A stretch of 64,000 bases of DNA from Cacconaster sp045642485 (GTDB taxonomy: Bacteria; Bacteroidota; Bacteroidia; Bacteroidales; UBA932), in assembly GCA_045642485.1 (NCBI GenBank), contig JAZUIV010000052.1, positions 1-64,000 of the forward strand, in the 5' to 3' direction. The position numbers and the translations under genes were made by a program. The notes beneath the pieces are model-generated. The model was not told where the DNA came from and ran no database searches. It was given only the letters and a program-made list of their open reading frames with translations. This document shows, piece after piece, positions 1 through 8,585 of this stretch (the stretch's first letter is position 1; each line of letters opens with the position of its first letter).

Positions 1-488
1 ATGAGAAGCGGCGCTATTACGACCATCCCCTCCGGGATGTTCTGCAGGGCGATTCCCAGAGTCACGGCCCATGCATCGGAGGTCTCGGCAGCATTGAAGC
101 CCACACCGGCGGCTATACCCTCCGGCAGCTTGTGCAGCGCGGTTGCCATGGCGAACAAGAGGACGTGGTTGGGCGAAGCATTGTTCTTGTGCTCCTCGGC
201 ATCGAGCCCCGTTATCTTATGGAGGTGAGGGGTTATCAGGTCCAGAAGATTGAGGAACAGCATACCGCAGACCACTCCGATAAGGATCAGCCACCACCGG
301 CCGAGCCCGGCCGACTCAGCCGCGGGAACAATAAGACCGATTGTGGACGCCGCCAGCATGATGCCCGCGCAGTACCCCAGTACGGTATCGTTCCATTTAT
401 GGGGAAGCGCCTTTATGATGAAGCCCAGCAGGGCTCCGATGATTGTGGCAAGACTCAGGCCCGCCGCACTTATCCATACCTGACTCAT
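1..488 (-). CDS. ZIP-family metal (zinc) transporter, incomplete at window edge
   Basis: Reading the minus strand from the ATG at 486-488 gives an open frame to the window edge, so the C-terminus is missing. The protein is strongly hydrophobic and carries the two ZIP hallmarks: HKLPEGIAAGV and, further on, QNIPEGM, the metal-binding helices IV and V. A histidine-bearing loop (HLHKITGLDAEEHKNN) sits between them. ZIP proteins move Zn2+ or other divalent cations into the cytoplasm across the inner membrane. The gene starts 12 bases after the stop of the EamA-type gene upstream, so the two are probably co-transcribed. Metal specificity cannot be read from the sequence. Confidence 0.85.
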   Translation of the reverse strand, partial: MSQVWISAAGLSLATIIGALLGFIIKALPHKWNDTVLGYCAGIMLAASTIGLIVPAAESAGLGRWWLILIGVVCGMLFLNLLDLITPHLHKITGLDAEEHKNNASPNHVLLFAMATALHKLPEGIAAGVGFNAAETSDAWAVTLGIALQNIPEGMVVIAPLL

Positions 489-500
489 ATCGCAATTTGA

Positions 501-938
501 CTATAGTACCATCAGCAGAGTGCCGGCGGCTATCAGAAGACACCCTATCGCGCTCTTTACGGTGATGGTCTCATGAAGGAAGATCACGGCAAGGATTATG
601 GTTATTACGATACTCATCTTGTCGACCGGAACGACCTTCGAAGCGTCCCCTATCTGAAGTGCCTTGAAATAGCAGAGCCATGAGGCGCCGGTAGCGAGTC
701 CGGACAGGATCAGGAACACCCAGCTCTTGGTGCTGATGGCATCGATTCCGCCCTGCGATTTGGTGATGAACACCATTCCCCACGCCATGATAAGCACCAC
801 AATAGTGCGAAGTGCTGTTGCCAGGTTTGAATTGACTCCCTCTATACCCACCTTGGCAAAGATGGACGTCAGGGCAGCGAACAGCGCCGAGAGCAGCGCG
901 AAGACCAGCCAAAGGTTGCTTGTCATAGTATTCTTCAT
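501..938 (-). CDS. EamA/DMT-family transporter, single-domain (half-size)
   Basis: A 145-residue protein with about five hydrophobic segments and one EamA repeat, ending in HETITVKSAIGCLLIAAGTLL, the usual last helices of an EamA unit. Typical DMT exporters have two such repeats (about 300 residues), so this one would need to pair with itself or a partner. I start at MKNTMTSNLW (938). The open frame reaches 998, but the extra 20 residues are not family-like and overlap a TACCTTTG element (964-971, minus strand) that resembles a Bacteroidota -7 box. Substrate unknown. Likely co-transcribed with the ZIP gene 12 bases downstream. Confidence 0.75.
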   Translation of the reverse strand: MKNTMTSNLWLVFALLSALFAALTSIFAKVGIEGVNSNLATALRTIVVLIMAWGMVFITKSQGGIDAISTKSWVFLILSGLATGASWLCYFKALQIGDASKVVPVDKMSIVITIILAVIFLHETITVKSAIGCLLIAAGTLLMVL

Positions 939-1093
939 GTTTATGATATATCCTATTTCCAAGCAAAGGTAGCAAATCATTGCAAATTTCGGGAGCAAAA
1001 CCCATTTGTATTGGCGGCTTATGTCAATCTCTTTACTACTACAGAACTTAAAGAGTTTTGGAATGTAAAGAATCCTGTTTGATGAAAGTTTAA

Positions 1094-1414
1094 TTAGAAT
1101 GCCGGCCTGTTATCTGATAAGGACCCGGATTTTGAGGATATTCTGACCTTTTGAACAGGCTTGATGATTTCGCAGCCAAGGGCAGTGGAGATTTTAGCAA
1201 TTGTAGCCACTGTCATATTATGAGTACCGGAGAGCCAGCGGCTAACCTCAGTTTCCGTCTTACCGACCATAGCGGCAAACTGCTTTTGCGACAGACCCTT
1301 CTGCTCCAGAATATCGTAAATACGGTTTGCAATGGATACTGAAAGTTCCATCTGCTTTTTCATTTCAGGGGACATCTCCGAACGGATACTGTCCATTATT
1401 GCATTTGTTTTCAT
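1094..1414 (-). CDS. XRE-family helix-turn-helix antitoxin/regulator (HigA-like)
   Basis: A 106-residue protein with an XRE helix-turn-helix at about residues 35-90 (LSQKQFAAMVGKTETEVSRW, then MTVATIAKISTALG). This is the layout of HigA-type antitoxins that bind DNA and repress their own operon. It begins 4 bases after the end of a shortened toxin-like reading frame, in the HigBA order of toxin first, antitoxin second. Since the partner looks damaged, this may be a surviving solitary antitoxin or simply a small repressor. The short basic tail (KVRISSKSGSLSDNRPAF) is not part of the HTH fold. Confidence 0.75.
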   Translation of the reverse strand: MKTNAIMDSIRSEMSPEMKKQMELSVSIANRIYDILEQKGLSQKQFAAMVGKTETEVSRWLSGTHNMTVATIAKISTALGCEIIKPVQKVRISSKSGSLSDNRPAF

Positions 1415-1418
1415 ACTA

Positions 1419-1656
1419 TCAGTCTTCTATGCAGAACTCCAGCTCACCAAGGAGTTGAATCCCTTTTATTGTGAGCACCTTCACGTTTGGCAATATCAAG
1501 CCTGTAAACAATCTGTTTGACATCATCGGGATATTGTTCCTTAAATGCGAGAAGAAATTTCTCGAACTCCGTATATTGCTCACCCTCAAATCTCGGTGAA
1601 TAAAGACTCACCTTACCATTGTCCTCAAGCAGTTCAATGAACAGATTCTTTTCCAT
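1419..1656 (-). pseudogene. Remnant of a HigB/RelE-like toxin gene with internal deletion and frameshift
   Basis: The frame starting at 1656 gives MEKNLFIELLEDNGKVSLYS and continues convincingly to VYRLDIAKREGA, then turns into AHNKRDSTPW and stops at 1444. In the next frame the same stretch reads VKVLTIKGIQLLGELEFCIED and stops at 1419, five bases before the antitoxin ATG. This looks like the original C-terminus. The two halves total about 80 codons, while RelE/HigB-like toxins are usually 100-140 residues, so the middle appears deleted with loss of frame. Toxin identity rests mainly on position before an XRE gene. An alternative is an intact 70-residue protein of unknown function. Confidence 0.5.
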
Positions 1657-2014
1657 AACTCAATTTGTAACTGTCTTTAACTGAGAAAAGTCACTTATTC
1701 TCTTTCCTGCAGATATCTTACCATCTTGTCTGTATTAAGAATTCCATGCCCTTGTTCGGTTGCGATTGGTAGATAAATCATTCTACATTCTTCGTTGCCT
1801 TTTTCAAAAAGGCCAAGAACTTGAGAACTCAAGGAGTATCCAAGCCATTGGATATGTGGCGGAAACGCGCATACTATCGTAAATTTAGACCATATTTCCC
1901 GGAAATACAAAAAATCTCCGCAGAGTTCACGAAGCACGCACACGCCACCAAGGCGCTGAAACTCAGAGCCCGCAACAGTCGGTTCAGCCAATGAACAACA
2001 TTTCAGAATGATGA
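1657..2014. other. Gap with no convincing gene; possible decayed fragment
   Basis: About 360 bases lie between the toxin remnant and prfA. A minus-strand frame (1695-1991, 98 codons) is open. Only its last third, starting at MIYLPIATEQGHGILNTDKM, reads like protein, and the upstream part is compositionally odd with many Cys, Phe and Trp. The stretch may hold the worn end of a former gene next to the toxin-antitoxin remnant. I do not call a gene here. Confidence 0.3.
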
Positions 2015-3100
2015 CTATTCTCCGGCGGCCTTGAGACGCTCGGCGTTCTCGGCAATCTGAAGTTGGTCAATCACTTCCTGAATATCACCGTCCATAAAGA
2101 CCGGGAGATTGTACATCGTGTAGCCGATGCGGTGATCGGTGACCCTTGACTGAGGGTAGTTGTAGGTGCGGATCTTGGCGCTGCGGTCACCTGTGGAGAC
2201 CATAGTTTTCCTCTTGGAGGTGATGTCATTGAGATATTTCTCGTATTCGAGATTGTACAGACGGGTCCTGAGCTCCTGCATCGCCTTGTCGAGGTTCTTG
2301 AGTTGCGAGCGCTCGTCCTGGCACTGGACGACGATACCGGAAGGGATGTGTGTAAGGCGGATTGCGGAATAGGTCGTGTTGACCCCCTGTCCGCCGGGGC
2401 CTGAGGAACAGAAGGTATCCTTGCGGACATCTTTCATATCTATCTCAACGTCAAATTCGTCGGCTTCAGGGAGGACCACAACGGACGCGGCTGAGGTATG
2501 GACACGGCCCTGAGTCTCGGTCTGCGGGACTCTCTGCACCCGGTGCACGCCGCTCTCGTATTTGAGAGTGCCGTAAACCTTCTCGCCGCTCACCTTGCAG
2601 ACAACTTCCTTGTATCCTCCGGCAGCGCCCTCGGATACGTTGGTCACCTCGCATTTCCACCCGCGACGCTCGAAATATTTGGTATACATACGGAAGAGAT
2701 CCCCGGCAAAAATCGCCGCCTCATCGCCTCCGGTACCGCCACGGATTTCGAGGATGGCATTCTTGCCGTCCTGAGGGTCGGCAGGAATCAGCAGAAGCCT
2801 GATTTCCTCCTCCATAGAGGGAACCATCTCCTCAAGGGAGGTCGCCTCCTCCTTGGCCATTTCGCGCAAATCCTCGTCCTTCTCCGTAAGAAGGATCTCC
2901 TTTGCACCGGCAAGATCGCCGAGAACCTTGGCATACCTCTCACCTGCCATAACAATGGGTTCCAACTCCTTGTAGTCCTTGTTGAGCTGTACATATTTCT
3001 TCATGTCGGCAATCACGTCAGGGTCGGAAAGCTGATTCCCGATAGAGATGTATTTTTCCTTGAGTTCACCAAGTTTTTCCAGTAACTTATTCTCGGCCAT
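2015..3100 (-). CDS. prfA: Peptide chain release factor 1 (RF1)
   Basis: A 361-residue class I release factor that reads UAA/UAG stop codons and triggers peptide release. The GGQ motif, which enters the peptidyl-transferase centre, is in SGPGGQGVNTTYSAIR. The codon-recognition tripeptide lies in RVPQTETQGRVHTS, where E. coli RF1 has PAT; here it is PQT, the RF1 rather than RF2 type. The N-terminal coiled region is followed by GGTGGDEAAIFAGDLFRMY, typical of the family. I choose MAENKLLEKLGELKEKY (3100); 14 further in-frame codons upstream overlap a likely -7 box (TATATTTG, 3120-3127, minus strand) and would not be transcribed. Confidence 0.97.
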   Translation of the reverse strand: MAENKLLEKLGELKEKYISIGNQLSDPDVIADMKKYVQLNKDYKELEPIVMAGERYAKVLGDLAGAKEILLTEKDEDLREMAKEEATSLEEMVPSMEEEIRLLLIPADPQDGKNAILEIRGGTGGDEAAIFAGDLFRMYTKYFERRGWKCEVTNVSEGAAGGYKEVVCKVSGEKVYGTLKYESGVHRVQRVPQTETQGRVHTSAASVVVLPEADEFDVEIDMKDVRKDTFCSSGPGGQGVNTTYSAIRLTHIPSGIVVQCQDERSQLKNLDKAMQELRTRLYNLEYEKYLNDITSKRKTMVSTGDRSAKIRTYNYPQSRVTDHRIGYTMYNLPVFMDGDIQEVIDQLQIAENAERLKAAGE

Positions 3101-3210
3101 TTTGACAATTTTAATTTCACAAATATATGAAAATATCACCAAAAACCAGATTCACGGTATCATTATGTCGAAAATAAAGGTTATCTTCGTTGCCAATTCA
3201 AGCAGAAGAT

Positions 3211-3861
3211 ATGAATCTGGACAGAATTTTACAGATATTTGTAGTAAAGGAAAAACGTTTCTTTCCCTTGTTCATCAACTCCGCGGAGAACATCGTGAAA
3301 GCGGCATCCCTCCTTGTGGAACTGGCCCGGGAGGAAGACCCCGACGAGAGACATCTTCTCTCCCACCGTATCAAGGAGTGCGAGACCGCAGGAGACAGAA
3401 TCACCGACAAGATTGTCGATGAACTTATGAATGCCTACGTCACCCCCTTCGACAGGGATGACATCCACGCGCTTGCGGAGGATATGGACACTTTCCTCGA
3501 CACAATCCGCGATGCCGCAAAGAAAATTGCAATCTACCAGCCCAAGAAATCCAGCCACAAGTTGGCTGAGATTTCAGAATACATCCTCAAGGATGCAGAA
3601 CTGCTGCTGTCCCTCACCCAGCGTTTCGAAGTGATGCACGACGACATCAAGGAAATCGACAACCTCTGCGACCGGATCAAGGAAAACGAGCATATTGTCG
3701 ATGACATTTTCGAGTCCTATATGAGCACTCTGTTCGCCAAGGAGCCCAATGCCGTTGAACTGGTGAAAAAGAAGAACATCGCTCAGGCCCTCGAAGACGT
3801 GTCCGATATGGGCAAAAGCGTCTCCAACACAATCAGAAGCATAGCAGTCAAACTGAGTTAA
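3211..3861 (+). CDS. DUF47/PhoU-like protein, partner of phosphate transporter
   Basis: A 217-residue, all-helical acidic protein of the DUF47 family, distant relatives of PhoU. It is found next to PiT-type phosphate transporters, whose activity it is thought to control. The pattern of repeated helices with conserved Glu/Asp (ECETAGDRITDKIVDEL; AEDMDTFLDTIRDAAKK) fits metal-binding PhoU bundles. The start is taken at the ATG at 3211 (MNLDRILQIFVVKEKRFFPLF). The longer frame from 3190 adds seven residues without family support. The PiT gene begins 13 bases downstream, so the two form an operon divergent from prfA. Confidence 0.9.
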   Translation: MNLDRILQIFVVKEKRFFPLFINSAENIVKAASLLVELAREEDPDERHLLSHRIKECETAGDRITDKIVDELMNAYVTPFDRDDIHALAEDMDTFLDTIRDAAKKIAIYQPKKSSHKLAEISEYILKDAELLLSLTQRFEVMHDDIKEIDNLCDRIKENEHIVDDIFESYMSTLFAKEPNAVELVKKKNIAQALEDVSDMGKSVSNTIRSIAVKLS

Positions 3862-3874
3862 GAACCTTTCTGAT

Positions 3875-4936
3875 ATGGTGACAGTGGTTATCATCGCGGC
3901 TCTAATCGCCCTGGCGTTCAATTTTATGAACGGGATGAACGATGCCGCAAACGCCATCGCGTCAGTTGTCGCCACGAAGGCGCTCACACCCAAACGGGCC
4001 GTATGGTGGGCCGGCTTCTGGATTTTCGTCTCCTGTCTGACATTCTTCTTCATCGAACCCTCCGTGGCCAAGACGATGGGAAAGGGAATCGTCGAAGACA
4101 ACTGCATAGACCATTACGTGATTCTCGCGGCTCTGGTAGGCTCGGTCCTCTGGATTTACATCTGCACGATGATGGGCCTTCCCATTTCAGCCTCGCACGC
4201 CCTGATTGGTGGGCTGATCGGTCCCGTGTGGTTCGGTTACGGCTTCGAGCATCTGATTCTCAGCGGAATCGGGCAGATTCTCCTGTTCATAGTGCTCTCA
4301 CCTCTCATCGGTCTTGTCATCGGCTTCTTTATGAGGTGCTTCTTTATGTGGATTTTCAAGATCACGGGAGCCCACCCCGCCCCCACCGACAAGGTCCTCA
4401 GAAAATTGCAGCTCTTCTCCTCCGCACTCTTTTCATTCAGTTTCGGACTGAATGACGGCCAGAAGACAATGGGAGTGATCGCAATACTTCTCTGCACCGC
4501 CCTGGCCCAGGCCCCGGACAACGGTCTGCTGCAGACCTTGTACAACGTGAACGACGGGCAGTTCGTCCCCTACTGGCTGATGATTCTATCCTATCTGCTG
4601 ATTTCGATGGGAACAATCATCGGAGGGTGGAAAGTGATAAGGACTCTTGGCAGCGGTTTGGCCAAAATCACGCCGCTCACCGGCTTCTGCGCTGAAATAT
4701 CCGGTTCCGCCACGCTGATTGTCACGGCACTGCTCGGCATTCCCGTCTCCACGACCCACACCGTGACCGGTGCGATTGTAGGGACAGGCCTAACCCAGGG
4801 AGTCAAGTCAGTGAAGTGGATGACCGCAAAAAACATAGTCTGGGCCTGGATCATCACCATTCCCGCCGTAATCGTCGTCTCCGGCCTGCTTTACAAAATA
4901 ATGCTGCTCTGCGGCGCTCCGCTGAAGGTTCTATAA
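3875..4936 (+). CDS. PiT-family inorganic phosphate transporter
   Basis: A 353-residue inner-membrane protein with about ten hydrophobic segments and the internally repeated PiT signature: GMNDAANAIA near the N-terminus and GLNDGQKTMGV in the second half. Both are variants of GANDVAN. PiT carriers take up phosphate (or metal-phosphate) with H+ or Na+. The gene is translationally close to the DUF47 partner upstream. It converges on the GH94 phosphorylase gene with only 32 bases between the stops. Phosphate supply matters for the phosphorolytic enzymes next door, but a functional link is only inference from position. Confidence 0.93.
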   Translation: MVTVVIIAALIALAFNFMNGMNDAANAIASVVATKALTPKRAVWWAGFWIFVSCLTFFFIEPSVAKTMGKGIVEDNCIDHYVILAALVGSVLWIYICTMMGLPISASHALIGGLIGPVWFGYGFEHLILSGIGQILLFIVLSPLIGLVIGFFMRCFFMWIFKITGAHPAPTDKVLRKLQLFSSALFSFSFGLNDGQKTMGVIAILLCTALAQAPDNGLLQTLYNVNDGQFVPYWLMILSYLLISMGTIIGGWKVIRTLGSGLAKITPLTGFCAEISGSATLIVTALLGIPVSTTHTVTGAIVGTGLTQGVKSVKWMTAKNIVWAWIITIPAVIVVSGLLYKIMLLCGAPLKVL

Positions 4937-4968
4937 GGAGCGGCCGCGAAGCAAAAACCGACAATTTT

Positions 4969-7377
4969 TCAGACCGTAACGGTGAGAGTGTGCTTGCCCG
5001 GAGTGTACGGTATGAACTGTCTGCCCCCCTTGCCGGTGATATTGACAGTGATGTCATATTCGGCGTCGCGGAAGACCCTGTGAACTTTGAAAGACTTGAT
5101 TTCCGACGGGAGAGACGGCTCGATTGTCAACCCGTCATATTCAGTCTTTATACCAAGAAGCCAGTGAGTCGCGGCATACCAGTTCCAGGCTGCGGTTCCG
5201 GTAAGCCAGCTGTTCTTGCCTTCACCCGGTTTTGCTGCATCCTTTCCTGCCACCATCTGGCAATAGACATACGGCTCAACCTTATGTAGCGTCTGGTCAC
5301 GGACGAAAGCGGGACTGATTTTGCAGTAATGATCCCAGGCGTCCCCGGCGCGACCGTTAACTACCTCGCCTATGATTATCCAGGGATTGTTGTGGCAGAA
5401 AATGCCTGCGTTCTCCTTGTAACCCTGGGGGTATGAACTGATTTCACCGTACTCTATGTAATATCTGCTGTAGGCCGGATTGTTGAGCACGATGCCGTGC
5501 TCGCAGTCCATCATCTTCTTGACGGAGTCAAGAGCCTTGTCGCACATTCCGATACCGGCCCCGATGCCGGCCATAGTGCACCACCCCTGACTCTCGATGA
5601 AGATTTTGCCCTCGTCATTTTCAGAGGAGCCGATTTTCCGTCCGTAATAGTCGTAGGCGCGAAGGAACCACTCCCCGTCCCAACCGGATTGTTCCACAGC
5701 CTTCTCCATATCTGCCACAGCCTTTCGTACCTTCGAGGAATCCTTCCCCATATATTCCAGAAGTTCGGCATACTGACGTCCGCAGAATACGAACTGACCG
5801 GCTATCATCAGTGATTCCGCCTTGCTGCCTTCAGTCTTGTTCTCGGTGGTCTGGAACGAATCGTCAGGATTGTCGCTGAAACAGTTCAGGTTCAGGCAAT
5901 CGTTCCAGTCGGCACGCCCTATCAGAGGCAGACCGTGAGGACCGAGATTCTCCGCAACGTGGTCAAATGATATCTGAAGATGCTCCAGAAGGGTCTTTTC
6001 TGTACCGGGTACATTGTCGAAAGGCACCTGCTCGTCGAGTATTCCCAGGTCTCCGCTCTCCTTGACGTATGCCACGGTACCGAAGATAAGCCAGAGAGGG
6101 TCATCGCCAAAGCCGCCTCCGATACCGTCATTGCCTCTCTTGGTCAGGGGCTGGTACTGATGATAGCACCCACCGTCAGAGAATTGCGTGGAGGCGATAT
6201 CGATTATTCTCTCCCTCGCCCGCTCCGGAATCTGGTGGACGAAACCCACAAGGTCCTGATTGGAATCCCTGAAGCCCATCCCACGGCCGATTCCGCTTTC
6301 GAAGAAACTGGCGCTGCGGCTCATATTGAAAGTCACCATACACTGGTACTGGTTCCATACATTGACCATACGGTCAAGTTCGGGGACATCTGTTTCAATA
6401 TGGAATTTGTTCAGCAGGGCATCCCAATAGGCGCACAGTTCCCGGAACTTTCCGTCAACCTTTTCCACGGTATCCAGAGCACCGAGCATCTCATAAGCGC
6501 GGGCCTTGTTGATGATGTCCGAACAGGAGTTGATCTCCTTTCCCGTAGGCTTGATGAATTTCTCTTCCCCGGGGTTCTCGACATAGCCCAGAACGAAGAT
6601 ATAGTCCTTTGACTCTCCAGGAGAGAGTTCCACCTCGATGTAATGCGATGCCACAGGGCTCCATCCGTGGGCGAGCGAATTATGCGGAGCGCCCTCCTGT
6701 ACGGCCTGCGGAGAGTTGAACCCGTTATAAAGGCCGATGAAGGATTCCCTGTCGGTGTCGAAGCCGTCAATCGGAGCATTGACTCCATAGAAAGCGTAAT
6801 GGTCACGCCGTTCACGGTATTCTGTCTTGTGATAGATGACGCTGCCCTCAATCTCCACCTCACCGGTGGAAAAGTTGCGCTGGAAATTTTCCATATCCGT
6901 CTGCGCATTCCAAAGACACCATTCGACGAACGAGAAAAGTTTGAGTTTCCTGCTCTCGGAGGTATGGTTGGAAAGGGTCAGTCTCTGCACCTCACAGCGC
7001 ATCCCTACCGGGACAAAGAAGAGCACCGAGGCTTCCACTCCGTTCTTGCTGCCGGTTATGCGGGAATAGCCCATCCCGTGCCTGCATTGGTAACTGTCCA
7101 GAGGAGTCTTGCAAGGCTTCCAGCCGGGATTCCAGACCGTGTCCCCGTCCTTGACATAGAAATATCTTCCGCCGTCATCCATAGGCACGCCGTTATAGCG
7201 GTATCGCAATATGCGACGGAATTTGGCATCCCTGCAGAAACAGTAACCGCCCGCCGTGCCTGAAATCAGGCTGAAGAAATCGTCGGTCCCAAGATAGTTT
7301 ATCCAAGGCCAGGGTGTTGCAGGGTCCGTTATCACATACTCCCTGCTGTCATCATCAAAATGTCCGTATTGTTTCAT
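4969..7377 (-). CDS. GH94 cellobiose phosphorylase
   Basis: An 802-residue protein matching the cellobiose phosphorylase type of GH94. The N-terminus MKQYGHFDDDSREYVITDP and the PWPWINYLG stretch are diagnostic. The catalytic general acid lies in GRADWNDCLNLN; by my count it is Asp490, the same number as in the Cellulomonas gilvus enzyme. The enzyme splits cellobiose with phosphate to glucose 1-phosphate and glucose in the cytoplasm; no signal peptide is seen. It is last in the minus-strand mannan operon, separated from the GH5 gene by a structured 190-base gap. With a GH130 phosphorylase and a cellobiose epimerase nearby, it would handle the Glc-Glc units of glucomannan. Other GH94 specificities are less likely. 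Confidence 0.93.
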   Translation of the reverse strand: MKQYGHFDDDSREYVITDPATPWPWINYLGTDDFFSLISGTAGGYCFCRDAKFRRILRYRYNGVPMDDGGRYFYVKDGDTVWNPGWKPCKTPLDSYQCRHGMGYSRITGSKNGVEASVLFFVPVGMRCEVQRLTLSNHTSESRKLKLFSFVEWCLWNAQTDMENFQRNFSTGEVEIEGSVIYHKTEYRERRDHYAFYGVNAPIDGFDTDRESFIGLYNGFNSPQAVQEGAPHNSLAHGWSPVASHYIEVELSPGESKDYIFVLGYVENPGEEKFIKPTGKEINSCSDIINKARAYEMLGALDTVEKVDGKFRELCAYWDALLNKFHIETDVPELDRMVNVWNQYQCMVTFNMSRSASFFESGIGRGMGFRDSNQDLVGFVHQIPERARERIIDIASTQFSDGGCYHQYQPLTKRGNDGIGGGFGDDPLWLIFGTVAYVKESGDLGILDEQVPFDNVPGTEKTLLEHLQISFDHVAENLGPHGLPLIGRADWNDCLNLNCFSDNPDDSFQTTENKTEGSKAESLMIAGQFVFCGRQYAELLEYMGKDSSKVRKAVADMEKAVEQSGWDGEWFLRAYDYYGRKIGSSENDEGKIFIESQGWCTMAGIGAGIGMCDKALDSVKKMMDCEHGIVLNNPAYSRYYIEYGEISSYPQGYKENAGIFCHNNPWIIIGEVVNGRAGDAWDHYCKISPAFVRDQTLHKVEPYVYCQMVAGKDAAKPGEGKNSWLTGTAAWNWYAATHWLLGIKTEYDGLTIEPSLPSEIKSFKVHRVFRDAEYDITVNITGKGGRQFIPYTPGKHTLTVTV

Positions 7378-7409
7378 CTTTAAATCCTTAATTACATTAA
7401 CTTGCCTGA

Positions 7410-7564
7410 AATTTGCCGCTTGAAATTGGCGGATTGTATGTCAATTAAAAGGACCTAAGCACCCGCGCTTAATAGCGGGAGGGGCCCACAAGCGCAGCGC
7501 AGTGGGAGGGTGAGCGAAGCGAAGTCCGACTTAATTGACATACAGGAGCCAAAAGCGGTAAATT
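7410..7564. repeat. Nested inverted-repeat element, multi-hairpin, in the GH5-GH94 gap
   Basis: A perfect 14-base inverted repeat, TGTATGTCAATTAA at 7435-7448 and its complement at 7531-7544, encloses 82 GC-rich bases. Inside are two perfect hairpins: CCCGC/GCGGG (7462-7466 with 7475-7479) and CCCAC/GTGGG (7485-7489 with 7502-7506). GGAC/GTCC (7451-7454 with 7524-7527) adds an inner closing stem, giving a cloverleaf-like fold. Outside the arms a second imperfect repeat can be seen, AATTTGCCGCTT (7410-7421) against AAGCGGTAAATT (7553-7564). It could be a REP/MITE-like repeat or an RNA structure that tunes expression between the two genes. Confidence 0.7.
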
Positions 7565-7568
7565 GTCA

Positions 7569-8582
7569 TTACAACCACTCTTTTACTATTCTGCCCCATT
7601 CTTTTATTACGTCATCAGGCCAGGGGCCTTCGCTTGAGGCCTCTTTTGTGAACATACTGCAAGTCTCGTTCTTGTCGGATATGCTCCAGGTCAGCAGGCT
7701 GACGTTCCTCTCTGCTGCCCATTCGTTCCATTTTTTCCACTCAACAGAATCAATCCGTCCGTTTCCGGAAGCCTCGCAGGCCGCGCACTCCGAGATGAAA
7801 ACGGGAATGCCCGCCTTGATTGCGGCATCGCTGCGGTCGCGCAGCCATTGCCCGTGAGTTGCGGCATAGAAGTGGACCGTGTACATCAGATTATCGTAGC
7901 AGGTGATGGGATTGCGGACCACACAGTCGATTGACTGGTCCCAGCGGGGGCATCCCATCAGAATAAGGGGATGGCAACCTGACGCTTCAGTGATAACGCC
8001 AATCAACTTCTCGGCGTATGCCTTGAGATCCGCCCAATATGCATCGAGGGACTCCACGGAAGGCTCCGCATAATCGTTGGATACCTCGAATTCACGGCTC
8101 ACAGGTTCGTTGAACAGTTCATATATCACGTTCGGGCATCCCGCATACTTCGTTGCCACCGTGCGGAAAAAATCTTCGGCTTCCTCCGTGTGAAGCAAGT
8201 GTGAATGCCAGTCCACAATTACATAGGCACCGTTTTCAATGGCTCCGTCAATCACGTTGTAGAGGCATTGGAGAGCCCTTTCCGGATAATCGATGTAACC
8301 TCGGTTATCCTCGGTCTCGTGAAGGGTGTCGGCACCTATCGCGGCGCGGAAAACTGGGCACCCCCAATCCTGCGCCAATGTTCTGACGGCTTCCGTGTTG
8401 TAGAATCGGGGCCAGAGATTGTGCCACCCGAAACTGATCCCCCGCCAGGCCACAGGCTCGGAGTTTCCCTCCTGATAGAGGTTGACACCATCAACCCTGA
8501 GGGCAGGAACGGTTTCTGTTTTCGCGCAGGCAGTAAGGAGAAGCAATGCCGCGGCGGCTAAGGACATATATTTGGATAACAT
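7569..8582 (-). CDS. GH5 endo-beta-1,4-glucanase-like lipoprotein
   Basis: A 337-residue protein with a lipoprotein signal peptide ending in LLLLTAC (Cys19) and one GH5 TIM barrel. The acid/base glutamate is in YELFNEP (Glu159) and the nucleophile in VFISECA (Glu265). The remaining GH5 landmarks (VDWHSH, and the HFYAATH stretch before the nucleophile) resemble the cellulase-like subfamily 2, so cutting of beta-1,4-glucosyl bonds in glucomannan or mixed glucans is the best guess. The subfamily is assigned by eye. It probably sits in the outer membrane or periplasm. It follows the symporter gene by 3 bases. Confidence 0.85.
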   Translation of the reverse strand: MLSKYMSLAAAALLLLTACAKTETVPALRVDGVNLYQEGNSEPVAWRGISFGWHNLWPRFYNTEAVRTLAQDWGCPVFRAAIGADTLHETEDNRGYIDYPERALQCLYNVIDGAIENGAYVIVDWHSHLLHTEEAEDFFRTVATKYAGCPNVIYELFNEPVSREFEVSNDYAEPSVESLDAYWADLKAYAEKLIGVITEASGCHPLILMGCPRWDQSIDCVVRNPITCYDNLMYTVHFYAATHGQWLRDRSDAAIKAGIPVFISECAACEASGNGRIDSVEWKKWNEWAAERNVSLLTWSISDKNETCSMFTKEASSEGPWPDDVIKEWGRIVKEWL

Positions 8583-8585
8583 AGA

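Noticed and set aside
1695..1991. 98-codon minus-strand open frame before prfA
   Set aside because: Only the last third looks protein-like; no family, no promoter; kept as an unresolved gap.
4936..4968. GCGGCCGC palindrome between the PiT and GH94 stops as a terminator
   Set aside because: The palindrome has no loop and no T run, so it does not look like an intrinsic terminator.
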